The position numbers and the translations under genes are program-made. The notes beneath the pieces are model-generated. The model did not search any database. It saw only the letters and a list, made by a program, of their open reading frames with translations, and was not told where the DNA came from. DNA of 5,133 bases from Candidatus Eisenbergiella stercorigallinarum (GTDB lineage: Bacteria; Bacillota; Clostridia; Lachnospirales; Lachnospiraceae): positions 1 through 5,133 of the forward strand of contig DWUW01000050.1 of assembly GCA_019120525.1 (NCBI GenBank). The letters are read 5' to 3'. Positions 1 through 5,093 of this stretch are shown here, piece by piece; the first letter of the stretch is position 1, and each line of letters opens with the position of its first letter.

Positions 1-371
1 CGATCAACACCGCCATGAGAGAGCTGTTCCTTCAGATCGCTTACGGCAGAACCCAGAGCGCGTTCTCCGAGGACGGACTTCCGATCGGCGCCGGCCTTGA
101 GGATCTTGGAAAGGGATTAAGAAGCCAGGTTGGTACCATGTACGGCACGCTGAAGAAAGGTCCCCGTTATCTGGAAATGGCTGAAGGCTATGTAACGGGA
201 ATCGCTCTGGATGAGAACAATGAGATTATCGGCTACCAGTATGTAAACTTTGGAAAGATGACCGACTTCATTAAGAAGGGCGACGATCCGAATACGGCAT
301 ATGAAAAGGCGAAAGGTCAGTATGGCCGCGTGGATGACGCAGTAAAGATCATCGATCCCAGACAGGAATAA
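1..371 (+). CDS. NifU-like iron-sulfur cluster assembly scaffold protein, C-terminal part (5' truncated by window edge)
   Basis: The frame is open from the first full codon at position 3 and gives 122 visible residues ending in TAA at 369-371. The gene therefore begins outside the window, and the ATG at 15 is very probably internal. The visible part contains the stretches INTAMRELFLQIAYGRTQSAF and GAGLEDLGKGLRSQVGTMYGT, which I recognise from Clostridial proteins of about 230-240 residues annotated as iron-sulfur cluster assembly scaffolds with a NifU-type N-terminal domain. No cysteine occurs in the visible part, so any cluster ligands would lie in the missing N-terminal half. The protein would act in the cytoplasm. 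The GGGtGRT gene starts 15 bp downstream on the same strand, an arrangement I recall as recurrent and which suggests a shared job. The scaffold function is inferred from family resemblance only. Confidence 0.8.
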   Translation, partial: INTAMRELFLQIAYGRTQSAFSEDGLPIGAGLEDLGKGLRSQVGTMYGTLKKGPRYLEMAEGYVTGIALDENNEIIGYQYVNFGKMTDFIKKGDDPNTAYEKAKGQYGRVDDAVKIIDPRQE

Positions 372-372
372 G

Positions 373-378
373 AGGAGG
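373..378 (+). promoter_or_regulatory. Ribosome binding site of the GGGtGRT gene
   Basis: A perfect AGGAGG lies 8 nt before the ATG at 387, inside the 15-bp gap after the upstream stop codon. It fixes the start of the GGGtGRT gene. Confidence 0.9.
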
Positions 379-386
379 TAGCGAAA

Positions 387-1397
387 ATGGCTTTATTTGA
401 ATCCTATGAAAGACGTATTGATAAGATCAATGCCGTTCTGAACAGCTACGGCATTGCTTCTCTGGAGGAAGCAGAGAAGATCACGAAGGATGCCGGCCTT
501 AATGTATATGATCAGGTGAAAAAGATTCAGCCCATCTGCTTTGAGAATGCCTGCTGGGCATATATTGTCGGCGCCGCGATCGCCATCAAGAAGAACTGCA
601 GAAAGGCTTCCGAAGCAGCCGCGGCCATTGGCGAAGGCCTTCAGTCCTTCTGCATTCCCGGTTCCGTTGCCGATACCCGTAAGGTAGGCCTTGGACACGG
701 AAATCTGGGCAAGATGCTTCTGGAAGAAGAGACCGAGTGCTTCTGCTTCCTGGCAGGCCATGAGTCCTTTGCGGCAGCGGAAGGCGCCATCGGTATCGCC
801 GAGAAGGCCAACAAGGTTCGTCAGAAACCCCTGAGAGTTATCCTGAACGGACTTGGAAAGGATGCCGCCCAGATCATCTCCAGAATCAACGGCTTCACTT
901 ATGTAGAGACTGAGTATGATCCTTACACCAACACGGTTAAGGAAGTGTTCCGCAAGTCCTATTCCGAGGGACTGCGCGCGAAGGTGAACTGCTACGGCGC
1001 AAACGATGTTTGCGAGGGCGTTGCCATCATGCACAAGGAGAACGTTGACGTTTCCATCACCGGTAACTCCACCAATCCGACCAGATTCCAGCATCCCGTT
1101 GCAGGAACCTACAAGAAGGAGCGCCTGGAGCAGGGCAAGAAGTACTTCTCCGTTGCATCCGGCGGCGGCACCGGCCGTACCCTTCATCCCGACAACATGG
1201 CTGCAGGTCCTGCTTCCTACGGCATGACCGATACCATGGGCCGTATGCATTCCGACGCGCAGTTCGCAGGTTCCTCCTCTGTTCCCGCGCATGTGGAAAT
1301 GATGGGACTGATCGGCGCAGGCAACAACCCGATGGTTGGTATGACCGTTGCGGTTGCCGTTTCCATCGAGGAAGCTGCCAAGGCTGGGAAGTTCTGA
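387..1397 (+). CDS. GGGtGRT family protein (function unknown)
   Basis: This is a complete protein of 336 residues. Near residues 259-265 it carries the sequence GGGTGRT that names the Pfam GGGtGRT family, followed by a conserved-looking glycine- and methionine-rich stretch (MAAGPASYGM, MGRMHSDAQF, GAGNNPMVGM). There is no signal peptide and no convincing membrane segment, so it should be cytoplasmic. It has eight cysteines (about residues 51, 56, 71, 89, 118, 120, 202, 209), including a C-x4-C pair at 51-56 and a C-x-C pair at 118-120, which could bind metal or a cluster. The start is set by AGGAGG 8 nt upstream. It directly follows the NifU-like gene, and a terminator follows 33 bp after its stop. 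I know no established biochemical role. A link to iron-sulfur cluster biogenesis is inferred from the neighbour and the cysteines. A 352-codon antisense open frame across this gene is a codon-bias shadow. Confidence 0.92.
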   Translation: MALFESYERRIDKINAVLNSYGIASLEEAEKITKDAGLNVYDQVKKIQPICFENACWAYIVGAAIAIKKNCRKASEAAAAIGEGLQSFCIPGSVADTRKVGLGHGNLGKMLLEEETECFCFLAGHESFAAAEGAIGIAEKANKVRQKPLRVILNGLGKDAAQIISRINGFTYVETEYDPYTNTVKEVFRKSYSEGLRAKVNCYGANDVCEGVAIMHKENVDVSITGNSTNPTRFQHPVAGTYKKERLEQGKKYFSVASGGGTGRTLHPDNMAAGPASYGMTDTMGRMHSDAQFAGSSSVPAHVEMMGLIGAGNNPMVGMTVAVAVSIEEAAKAGKF

Positions 1398-1407
1398 TCT
1401 TCTGATC
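1392..1407 (+). repeat. 8-bp tandem duplication across the GGGtGRT stop codon
   Basis: TTCTGATC occurs twice in immediate succession (1392-1399 and 1400-1407). The first copy contains the last codon and the stop TGA. It is short and could be chance, but it matches the larger duplication seen at the end of the converging ATPase gene. Confidence 0.6.
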
Positions 1408-1429
1408 AAAAGAATGTAAAACTGTAACA

Positions 1430-1471
1430 AACAAGACCGCACCGGCTGCAAATGGCTGGTGCGGTCTTGTT
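1430..1471. terminator. Intrinsic terminator between convergent operons, possibly bidirectional
   Basis: The arm at 1430-1446 (AACAAGACCGCACCGGC minus its first base, plus A1430) pairs with 1455-1471 around an 8-nt loop (1447-1454). This gives about 17 bp with a single G-U pair. On the plus strand it is followed by a modest T-rich stretch (TATGTTCT). On the minus strand it is followed by TTGTTACAGTTTTACATTCTTTT-like T-rich sequence. It lies 33 bp after the GGGtGRT stop and 92 bp after the ATPase stop, so it can end both transcripts. The stem is strong and the T-tracts are only moderate. Confidence 0.85.
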
Positions 1472-1515
1472 ATGTTCTCTCCTAATGTATTTCCGAATGG
1501 ATCTCAGGGCTTTCC

Positions 1516-1534
1516 TCAGGTCAGCATCATCCGG
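1516..1534. repeat. Direct repeat copy 1 (19 bp), duplicated ATPase 3' end
   Basis: TCAGGTCAGCATCATCCGG here is identical to 1563-1581, with a start-to-start distance of 47 bp. If one mismatch is allowed the match extends to 22 of 23 bp. On the minus strand it spells the last codons of the ATPase (RMMLT) and a stop, but it sits downstream of the real stop and in another frame (47 is not a multiple of 3). It looks like a remnant of a short duplication. Confidence 0.85.
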
Positions 1535-1547
1535 CCGTACAACGGCC
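1533..1547. other. Small hairpin downstream of the ATPase gene
   Basis: GGCCGT (1533-1538) and ACGGCC (1542-1547) form a 6-bp stem with a 3-nt loop, partly made of repeat copy 1. No T-run follows on either strand, so I do not call it a terminator. It may slow RNA decay from the 3' end of the importer transcript, or mean nothing. Confidence 0.4.
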
Positions 1548-1562
1548 AGTCTGTTTCTTCGA

Positions 1563-1581
1563 TCAGGTCAGCATCATCCGG
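1563..1581. repeat. Direct repeat copy 2 (19 bp), at the ATPase stop codon
   Basis: This copy is part of the ATPase gene: read on the minus strand it encodes the C-terminal RMMLT and the stop TGA. It is the presumed parent of the identical sequence at 1516-1534. Confidence 0.85.
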
Positions 1582-2357
1582 TCGTTGGCGAACTCTCCGC
1601 CACTGGCCTGCTCAAATTTCTGCAGGAGATCGGAAACCTGGAGCTTCTTCTTCTCTTCGCCTTCCACGTCATATATGATCCGGCCCTCGTGCATCATGAT
1701 CAGGCGGTTGCCGTGGGCGATGGCGTCCTTCATGTTGTGGGTGATCATCAGGGTGGTCAGATGCTCCTCATCCACAATGCGCTGCGTCACCTCAAGCACC
1801 TTCGCGGCGGTTTTGGGATCCAGCGCGGCGGTGTGCTCGTCCAGAAGAAGGAGCCTGGGCTTTTTCAGGGTGGCCATGAGAAGGGTCAGAGCCTGGCGCT
1901 GGCCGCCGGAAAGAAGCCCGACCTTGCTGGTCATACGGAATTCCAGGCCGAGGCCGAGGATCTTCAGCTTCTCCTGATACATCTGACGTTCCTTATGGGT
2001 GATGCCGGGGCCGAGCCCTCTTCTGCTCCCGCGGCGGGAAGCCAGGGCCAGATTTTCCTCGATCTGCATGTTTGCCGCCGTTCCGGTCATGGGATCCTGG
2101 AACACTCTTCCCAGATATTTTGCGCGCTTATATTCCGGCAGCCTGGTCACGTCGATGCCGTCAATGGTGATCGTTCCCTCGTCCACAGGGAACACGCCCG
2201 CCACTGCGTTCAGCATGGTGGATTTTCCCGCTCCGTTTCCACCGATGACGGTGACAAAATCCCCTTCCTTCAGCTTCAGGTTCAGGCCGTCCAGAGCCGT
2301 CTTTTCATTGACGGTGCCCGCGTTAAAGGTCTTGCGGATTCCTTTCAGTTCAAGCAC
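1563..2357 (-). CDS. ABC importer ATP-binding protein (TrpZ-like)
   Basis: This is the ATPase that powers the importer, acting as a dimer on the inner face of the membrane. From the start chosen here it has 264 residues, the usual size for this family. Visible motifs are Walker A GGNGAGKST (about 39-47), Q-loop Gln at about 87, signature LSGGQ (149-153), Walker B RLLLLDE (168-174, catalytic Glu last) followed by the LDEHTAALDP block typical of this subfamily, and H-loop His at about 207. The C-terminus (ASGGEFANDRMMLT) is also family-like, so the gene is intact. I place the start at the GTG at 2355-2357, because AGGAGG lies 8 nt before it; an in-frame GTG at 2364-2366 overlaps that AGGAGG and is unlikely to be used. 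It overlaps the permease 3' end by 8 nt (GTGCTTGA), which implies translational coupling and balanced synthesis. The substrate cannot be read from this subunit. Confidence 0.95.
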   Translation of the reverse strand: MLELKGIRKTFNAGTVNEKTALDGLNLKLKEGDFVTVIGGNGAGKSTMLNAVAGVFPVDEGTITIDGIDVTRLPEYKRAKYLGRVFQDPMTGTAANMQIEENLALASRRGSRRGLGPGITHKERQMYQEKLKILGLGLEFRMTSKVGLLSGGQRQALTLLMATLKKPRLLLLDEHTAALDPKTAAKVLEVTQRIVDEEHLTTLMITHNMKDAIAHGNRLIMMHEGRIIYDVEGEEKKKLQVSDLLQKFEQASGGEFANDRMMLT

Positions 2358-3288
2358 GGGGAGCACCTCCTTTTTTCACCGGTTTTACAGGCTTTGCAAA
2401 ATATTTTTCCCGGACATGGGGGATCGCCAGGAACACGGCGACCACCAGCGCGGAAAGCAGCTTCAGATCGTTGGCGTTCAGGCCAAGCCAGAGCACCACC
2501 TGCAGGACCAGATAATAGATGATGGCGCCAAAGGCGACGGTCGCCAGCGTGAAAGCGAAATTGCCGCGCACCCGGCGGAAGATCACCTCTCCGATGATGA
2601 CCGCGGCCAGTCCGATGACGATAGCACCGCGGCCCATGTTCACGTCGGCAAAGCCCTGATACTGGGCCAGCAGGCCGCCGGAAAAGGCGACGATCCCGTT
2701 GGAAAGCATCAGCCCCAGGAGCTTACAGAAATCCGTGTTGATCCCCTGCGCACGGGACATGTTGGGATTGGAGCCGGTCGAGCGGATGGAACAGCCGAGC
2801 GCCGTACCGAAAAACCAGTAGAGCACGGCGATCAGCAGCACGATCAGGATCAGACAGATCAGCAGTGTATTTTCATAAAAAGGGACGCCCTTTACGTTGC
2901 GCAGGGAAATGAGCAGATCGTACTGGGTCGCGCTGAGCGCCTGATTGGCGCGGTTTCCCATGATCCGCAGGTTGATCGAATACAGTCCAAGCTGGGTCAG
3001 GATTCCCGCAAGGATCGCCGGGATCCCCATCGCCGTATGAAAAATTCCCGTTGCCAGTCCGGCAAGAATGCCTGCCAGAAAAGCCGCCAGCAGCGATACC
3101 CCTACGGAATGGCCGCTTAGCATCATCATCACGCATACCGCTCCGCCGGTACACATGGATCCGTCCACGGACAGATCCGCAAGGTCCAGGATCTTATAGG
3201 TTATGTAGACGCCGATCGCCATGATTCCCCAGACCAGGCCCTGTGCGCACGCGCCTGGGAGCGCGTTGAAAAGTGCCATGATATTCAC
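2350..3288 (-). CDS. ABC importer permease, BPD_transp_2 family (TrpY-like)
   Basis: This is the membrane subunit of the importer. It has 312 residues from the chosen start, with about eight or nine hydrophobic segments (near residues 14-33, 46-58, 63-82, 88-104, 141-160, 190-208, 220-236, 248-267 and 276-290) and a short basic C-terminal tail. The family signature is visible: an N-terminal ILDLADLSVDG block (33-43) and, in a cytoplasmic loop, R-x2-G-x-NP (169-175) leading into AQGI (180-183), the probable contact to the ATPase. I choose the GTG at 3286-3288 because AGGAGG stands 7 nt upstream. The in-frame ATG at 3277-3279 would be 16 nt from that site and remains possible. It lies 356 bp downstream of the binding-protein gene and overlaps the ATPase gene. 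The family resembles the TrpXYZ-type importers of Gram-positive bacteria; the substrate is not shown by the sequence. Confidence 0.93.
   Translation of the reverse strand: MNIMALFNALPGACAQGLVWGIMAIGVYITYKILDLADLSVDGSMCTGGAVCVMMMLSGHSVGVSLLAAFLAGILAGLATGIFHTAMGIPAILAGILTQLGLYSINLRIMGNRANQALSATQYDLLISLRNVKGVPFYENTLLICLILIVLLIAVLYWFFGTALGCSIRSTGSNPNMSRAQGINTDFCKLLGLMLSNGIVAFSGGLLAQYQGFADVNMGRGAIVIGLAAVIIGEVIFRRVRGNFAFTLATVAFGAIIYYLVLQVVLWLGLNANDLKLLSALVVAVFLAIPHVREKYFAKPVKPVKKGGAPRA
2366..2371 (-). promoter_or_regulatory. Ribosome binding site of the ATPase gene (decides the start)
   Basis: On the minus strand AGGAGG (plus-strand CCTCCT) lies inside the last codons of the permease and 8 nt before the GTG at 2355-2357. 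It favours this GTG over the GTG at 2364-2366, which would overlap the site. Confidence 0.8.
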
Positions 3289-3295
3289 GTCGTTT

Positions 3296-3301
3296 CCTCC
3301 T
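3296..3301 (-). promoter_or_regulatory. Ribosome binding site of the permease gene (decides the start)
   Basis: AGGAGG on the minus strand is 7 nt from the GTG at 3286-3288 and 16 nt from the downstream ATG at 3277-3279, so the GTG start is favoured. Confidence 0.8.
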
Positions 3302-3306
3302 GTGCT

Positions 3307-3324
3307 TGCCGCCGTCAGGCGGCA
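3307..3324. other. Hairpin just upstream of the permease ribosome binding site
   Basis: TGCCGCC (3307-3313) and GGCGGCA (3318-3324) form a perfect 7-bp GC-rich stem with loop GTCA. It ends 5 nt from the permease ribosome binding site on the minus strand. It could act as a 5' barrier against RNA decay or affect initiation; either role is inference. Confidence 0.6.
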
Positions 3325-3355
3325 TAAATTCATATAATCTGATCGCGCGATACGC

Positions 3356-3483
3356 ACAGCTCACGGCGTCGCCGCAAGCTGTAACGGGCAGCTCGCAGCA
3401 TCGCTGCTCGCTGGCCGTTGCCCGTCGGATGTCCGCACATCTGTGCAGGCAAGCCTGCCCATCCGTGCGGCCGCCCTCCGGGC
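3356..3483. repeat. Palindrome-dense part of the 356-bp spacer between binding-protein and permease genes
   Basis: Nearly every stretch here can pair with another nearby. ACAGCT/AGCTGT (3356-3361, 3377-3382) encloses CGGC/GCCG (3364-3367, 3371-3374). ACGGGCA/TGCCCGT (3384-3390, 3419-3425) encloses GCAGC/GCTGC (3395-3399, 3403-3407). CGGATG/CATCCG (3426-3431, 3460-3465) encloses GCACA/TGTGC (3435-3439, 3442-3446), with GCAGGC/GCCTGC (3445-3450, 3453-3458) as an alternative. GCCC/GGGC pair at 3473-3483. A 10-bp perfect palindrome ATCGCGCGAT lies beside it at 3342-3351. Short open frames cross the segment on both strands, but none has a ribosome binding site or a protein-like composition. It resembles dispersed intergenic palindromic repeats (REP-like), or a structured untranslated RNA. 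Confidence 0.6.
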
Positions 3484-3495
3484 ATATCGCACAAA

Positions 3496-3528
3496 AAGCG
3501 GCGGGAAGCAGACGCTTCTCGACCGCTT
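3496..3528 (-). terminator. Intercistronic intrinsic terminator (attenuator) after the binding-protein gene
   Basis: On the minus strand AGCGG and the following bases pair back through GAGAAGC/GCTTCCC (loop GTCT) to CCGCT, giving about 13-14 bp with one bulged base, followed directly by TTTTTGT (complement of 3491-3497). This is the layout of a factor-independent terminator. It lies 117 nt after the binding-protein stop and over 200 nt before the permease start, with no gene between. Partial readthrough would give more binding protein than permease and ATPase, the usual stoichiometry for such importers. A regulated antiterminator form is possible but not shown. Confidence 0.7.
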
Positions 3529-3537
3529 ATCGCAGGA

Positions 3538-3563
3538 AGGGGATGCCTCCGTCGGCATCCCTT
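3538..3563. other. Hairpin in the 3' untranslated part of the binding-protein message
   Basis: GGGATGCC (3540-3547) and GGCATCCC (3554-3561) form a perfect 8-bp stem with loop TCCGTC, extendable by a G-T and an A-T pair to 3538-3563. No T-run follows on either strand. It sits between the binding-protein stop codon and the terminator, where stems often protect the upstream message from 3' decay. Confidence 0.6.
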
Positions 3564-3644
3564 GTCCCGCATTTTGTATCCGGCCCGTTTCCGGCCGTTC
3601 GTTTTGCCGTTATGTTTCCTGAAGCATCCGCAAAAGTCCGCCGC

Positions 3645-4769
3645 TTATTCCGCTGCGATCGCCTCATAGCCTTCGGGAATCGTGATTCCCAGCTCCGTGC
3701 AGATGGCTTCGTTGTACATCTTCGTCACGTTGGGAGCGGATTCAATGGCCATGGTGGAAATATCCGCGCCGTTTTCCAGAATGTCCACAGCCATCTCGCC
3801 AGCCTTATAGCCGATGTCATAATAGCTGATGGAGAGAGTCGCCACGCCGCAGCCCTGGCAGATGCCCTGCTCACCGGCAATGATCGGAACTCCCGCAGGG
3901 AGGCATACATTGTTGATGACCTCCGTATTGGCCGCCGCCGTGTTGTCCGTGGGAACATAGATCACGTCGCAGGAAGAAACCGCGTTGGTCACAACGGATG
4001 CAAGATCATTGGAATCCGCAAAGGTATAATCTTCACAGGTATATCCGAGCTCTTCCAGATAACCGCGGATGGTATCCGCCTGATAAATGGAATTGGGCTC
4101 AGCGGAGCAGTACAGCAGTCCCACATTCACAGCGTCAGGGAAAAGCTCGTTCAGCATGGCCGCCTGCTCTTCCAGAGGAGCCAGATCAGAAGTTCCGGAA
4201 ATGTTCGCTCCGGTGGTTCCCGTCCAGTCCGTGATGCCGAGCGCCGTAGCGTAGTCGGTAATGGAGGTGCCCAGGATCGGAATCTCCGTTGTGCCCTGCG
4301 CGGCCGCCTGCAGCGCTGCCGTCGCGTTGGCAAGGATCAGGTCCACGTCCGCGGATACGAACTGATTGATGATGGTTGCGCAGGTCGCGGAGTCGTTGGA
4401 AGCGTTCTGCTCATCGAATACGACCCTGTCTTCCCCGAGAAGCTCCACCATGGCATCCTTGAAGCCCTGGGTCGCCTGATCCAGCGCGTCATGCTGAAGG
4501 AGCTGGCAGATACCGATATTGTAAACCTCGCCGCTTCCGGATGCCGCATCCGCCGCTTCCGTGCCAGCCGCTTCGCTTTCCGCAGCTGTGGTTTCCGCAG
4601 CAGCCGTATCTTCTGCCGCCGCCGTCTCCGCTGCTTCCGTCTCTACGGACGCCTGGGACGCCGCCTCGCTCTCCGATGAGGAAGACGAGCTGCCTGCCGC
4701 GCTTCCGCAGCCTGCCAGCAGAGCCGCCGTCATGGTGAGTGCCGTTACTACCGCCAATAACTTTTTCAT
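3645..4769 (-). CDS. ABC importer solute-binding lipoprotein (TrpX-like, ABC_sub_bind family)
   Basis: This is the extracellular, membrane-anchored receptor of the importer, with 374 residues from the ATG at 4767-4769. A lipoprotein signal peptide is clear: MKK, a hydrophobic core, and the lipobox LAGC with Cys at residue 21. A low-complexity tether rich in Ala, Glu, Ser and Thr follows (about 22-81). The folded part begins at about 82 with YNIGICQLLQHDALDQ and shows the blocks NATAALQAA (148-156), IPILGTSITD (163-172), GLLYCSAEPNS (217-227) and VPTDN (272-276), typical of the periplasmic-binding-protein type-1-like ABC_sub_bind family (TrpX and relatives). A start 51 nt further upstream (4818-4820) would put a charged extension before the signal peptide and lacks a good ribosome binding site, so I reject it. 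Aromatic amino acids are the best-known ligands of relatives, but the ligand here is not established. Confidence 0.94.
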   Translation of the reverse strand: MKKLLAVVTALTMTAALLAGCGSAAGSSSSSSESEAASQASVETEAAETAAAEDTAAAETTAAESEAAGTEAADAASGSGEVYNIGICQLLQHDALDQATQGFKDAMVELLGEDRVVFDEQNASNDSATCATIINQFVSADVDLILANATAALQAAAQGTTEIPILGTSITDYATALGITDWTGTTGANISGTSDLAPLEEQAAMLNELFPDAVNVGLLYCSAEPNSIYQADTIRGYLEELGYTCEDYTFADSNDLASVVTNAVSSCDVIYVPTDNTAAANTEVINNVCLPAGVPIIAGEQGICQGCGVATLSISYYDIGYKAGEMAVDILENGADISTMAIESAPNVTKMYNEAICTELGITIPEGYEAIAAE

Positions 4770-4775
4770 AGCTGA

Positions 4776-4785
4776 TTCCCCTTTT
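4776..4785 (-). promoter_or_regulatory. Ribosome binding site of the binding-protein gene
   Basis: On the minus strand AAAAGGGGAA, with AGGGGA at 4777-4782, lies 7 nt before the ATG at 4767-4769. It is weaker than the AGGAGG sites of the other genes, but well placed, and supports the signal-peptide start. Confidence 0.7.
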
Positions 4786-4805
4786 CTATCTCTTTCTGAC
4801 ACTTC

Positions 4806-4821
4806 AATGCATAAAAGCATT
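4806..4821. other. Small hairpin in the 5' untranslated region of the importer message
   Basis: AATGC (4806-4810) and GCATT (4817-4821) form a 5-bp stem with a 6-nt loop, near the predicted 5' end of the minus-strand transcript. It could stabilise the 5' end. The untranslated region (about 60 nt) is too short to hold a known riboswitch or T-box. Confidence 0.4.
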
Positions 4822-4837
4822 AACGCGTCTAACTGAT

Positions 4838-4866
4838 ACTATACACGAGTTTCTGAAATCCGTCAA
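4838..4866 (-). promoter_or_regulatory. Housekeeping (sigma-A type) promoter of the importer operon
   Basis: On the minus strand TTGACG (4861-4866) and TATAGT (4838-4843) are separated by exactly 17 bp; each hexamer differs from consensus at one position. Transcription would start near 4831, giving a 5' untranslated region of about 60 nt before the binding-protein ATG. Confidence 0.85.
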
Positions 4867-4903
4867 CCGAAAAATCACTTTTCAAAAAAAGGGGAATAGT
4901 AGT

Positions 4904-4914
4904 TACTTTTCATG
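4904..4914. repeat. 11-bp direct repeat, copy 1
   Basis: TACTTTTCATG is found here and again at 5083-5093, where it overlaps the dyad array. This copy lies about 40 bp upstream of the importer -35 element and could be a decayed array unit or a regulator site. Confidence 0.6.
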
Positions 4915-4929
4915 GGACGGGGGATCAGA

Positions 4930-4965
4930 CGAAATGTTCCGCGAATTTTTACAGGAAACATTTCG
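4930..4965. other. Hairpin upstream of the importer promoter
   Basis: CGAAATGTTCC (4930-4940) pairs with GGAAACATTTCG (4954-4965) with one bulged A, giving 11 bp around a 13-nt loop. No T-run follows on either strand, so it is a poor terminator. As DNA it is an inverted repeat 64-99 bp upstream of the -35 element and could be an operator. Confidence 0.55.
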
Positions 4966-5008
4966 CAGGGTCTTACATGGACCTTCCTCCCATATACGGT
5001 TGAAAAAT

Positions 5009-5047
5009 AAAAAATTGGATTTGTAACCGTACAAAAATCCATTTTTT
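5009..5047. terminator. Possible terminator-like stem-loop inside the dyad array
   Basis: TGGATTT (5016-5022) pairs with AAATCCA (5035-5041), and GTA (5023-5025) with TAC (5030-5032) around loop ACCG, flanked by A6 (5009-5014) and T6 (5042-5047). On the minus strand the stem is followed by ATTTTTTATTTTTC, so it could end a transcript of a gene lying to the right of this window. It competes with the array reading of the same bases. Confidence 0.35.
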
Positions 5048-5082
5048 ACGGATCTAATTCCGGAAAATGCCATTCTGAACCG

Positions 5083-5093
5083 TACTTTTCATG
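5083..5093. repeat. 11-bp direct repeat, copy 2
   Basis: TACTTTTCATG is identical to 4904-4914. It begins in the AACCGTA motif of the array and runs into the second 15-bp gap, which also holds the odd-centred palindrome TCATGACATGA (5089-5099). Confidence 0.6.

Noticed and set aside
15..17. ATG at 15 as the true start of the first gene
   Set aside because: The frame is open to the window edge, the residues before it (INTA) match the conserved family sequence, and there is no ribosome binding site in the few visible bases.
393..1451. 352-codon open frame on the minus strand opposite the GGGtGRT gene
   Set aside because: It mirrors the strong codon bias of the sense gene, has no family resemblance or ribosome binding site, starts inside the terminator stem and has an arbitrary composition.
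1452..3120. Long plus-strand open frames (1452-2522 and 1999-3120) opposite the ATPase and permease genes
   Set aside because: Both lie antisense to genes with complete family motifs, and their composition (His/Gln- or Arg/Ser-rich) is that of shadow translation.
3331..3340. TATAAT on the plus strand (3333-3338) as a promoter
   Set aside because: There is no -35-like hexamer at 16-18 bp upstream and only antisense sequence downstream. A minus-strand promoter for the permease in the same AT-rich island (TATATG with a poor -35) is also too weak to call.
3330..3669. Small open frames (60-85 codons) on both strands in the 356-bp spacer
   Set aside because: None has a good ribosome binding site or protein-like features; the palindromic sequence gives similar Arg/Ala/Pro-rich peptides on both strands.
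3306..4679. 457-codon plus-strand open frame opposite the binding-protein gene and spacer
   Set aside because: The opposite strand encodes a clear lipoprotein with signal peptide and domain motifs; the plus frame is Arg/Gly-rich with no recognisable domain and crosses a terminator and several palindromes.
4770..4838. T-box or riboswitch leader of the importer operon
   Set aside because: The predicted leader is about 60 nt and I find no T-box consensus (AGGGTGGNACCGCG-like) on the minus strand anywhere up to the window edge.
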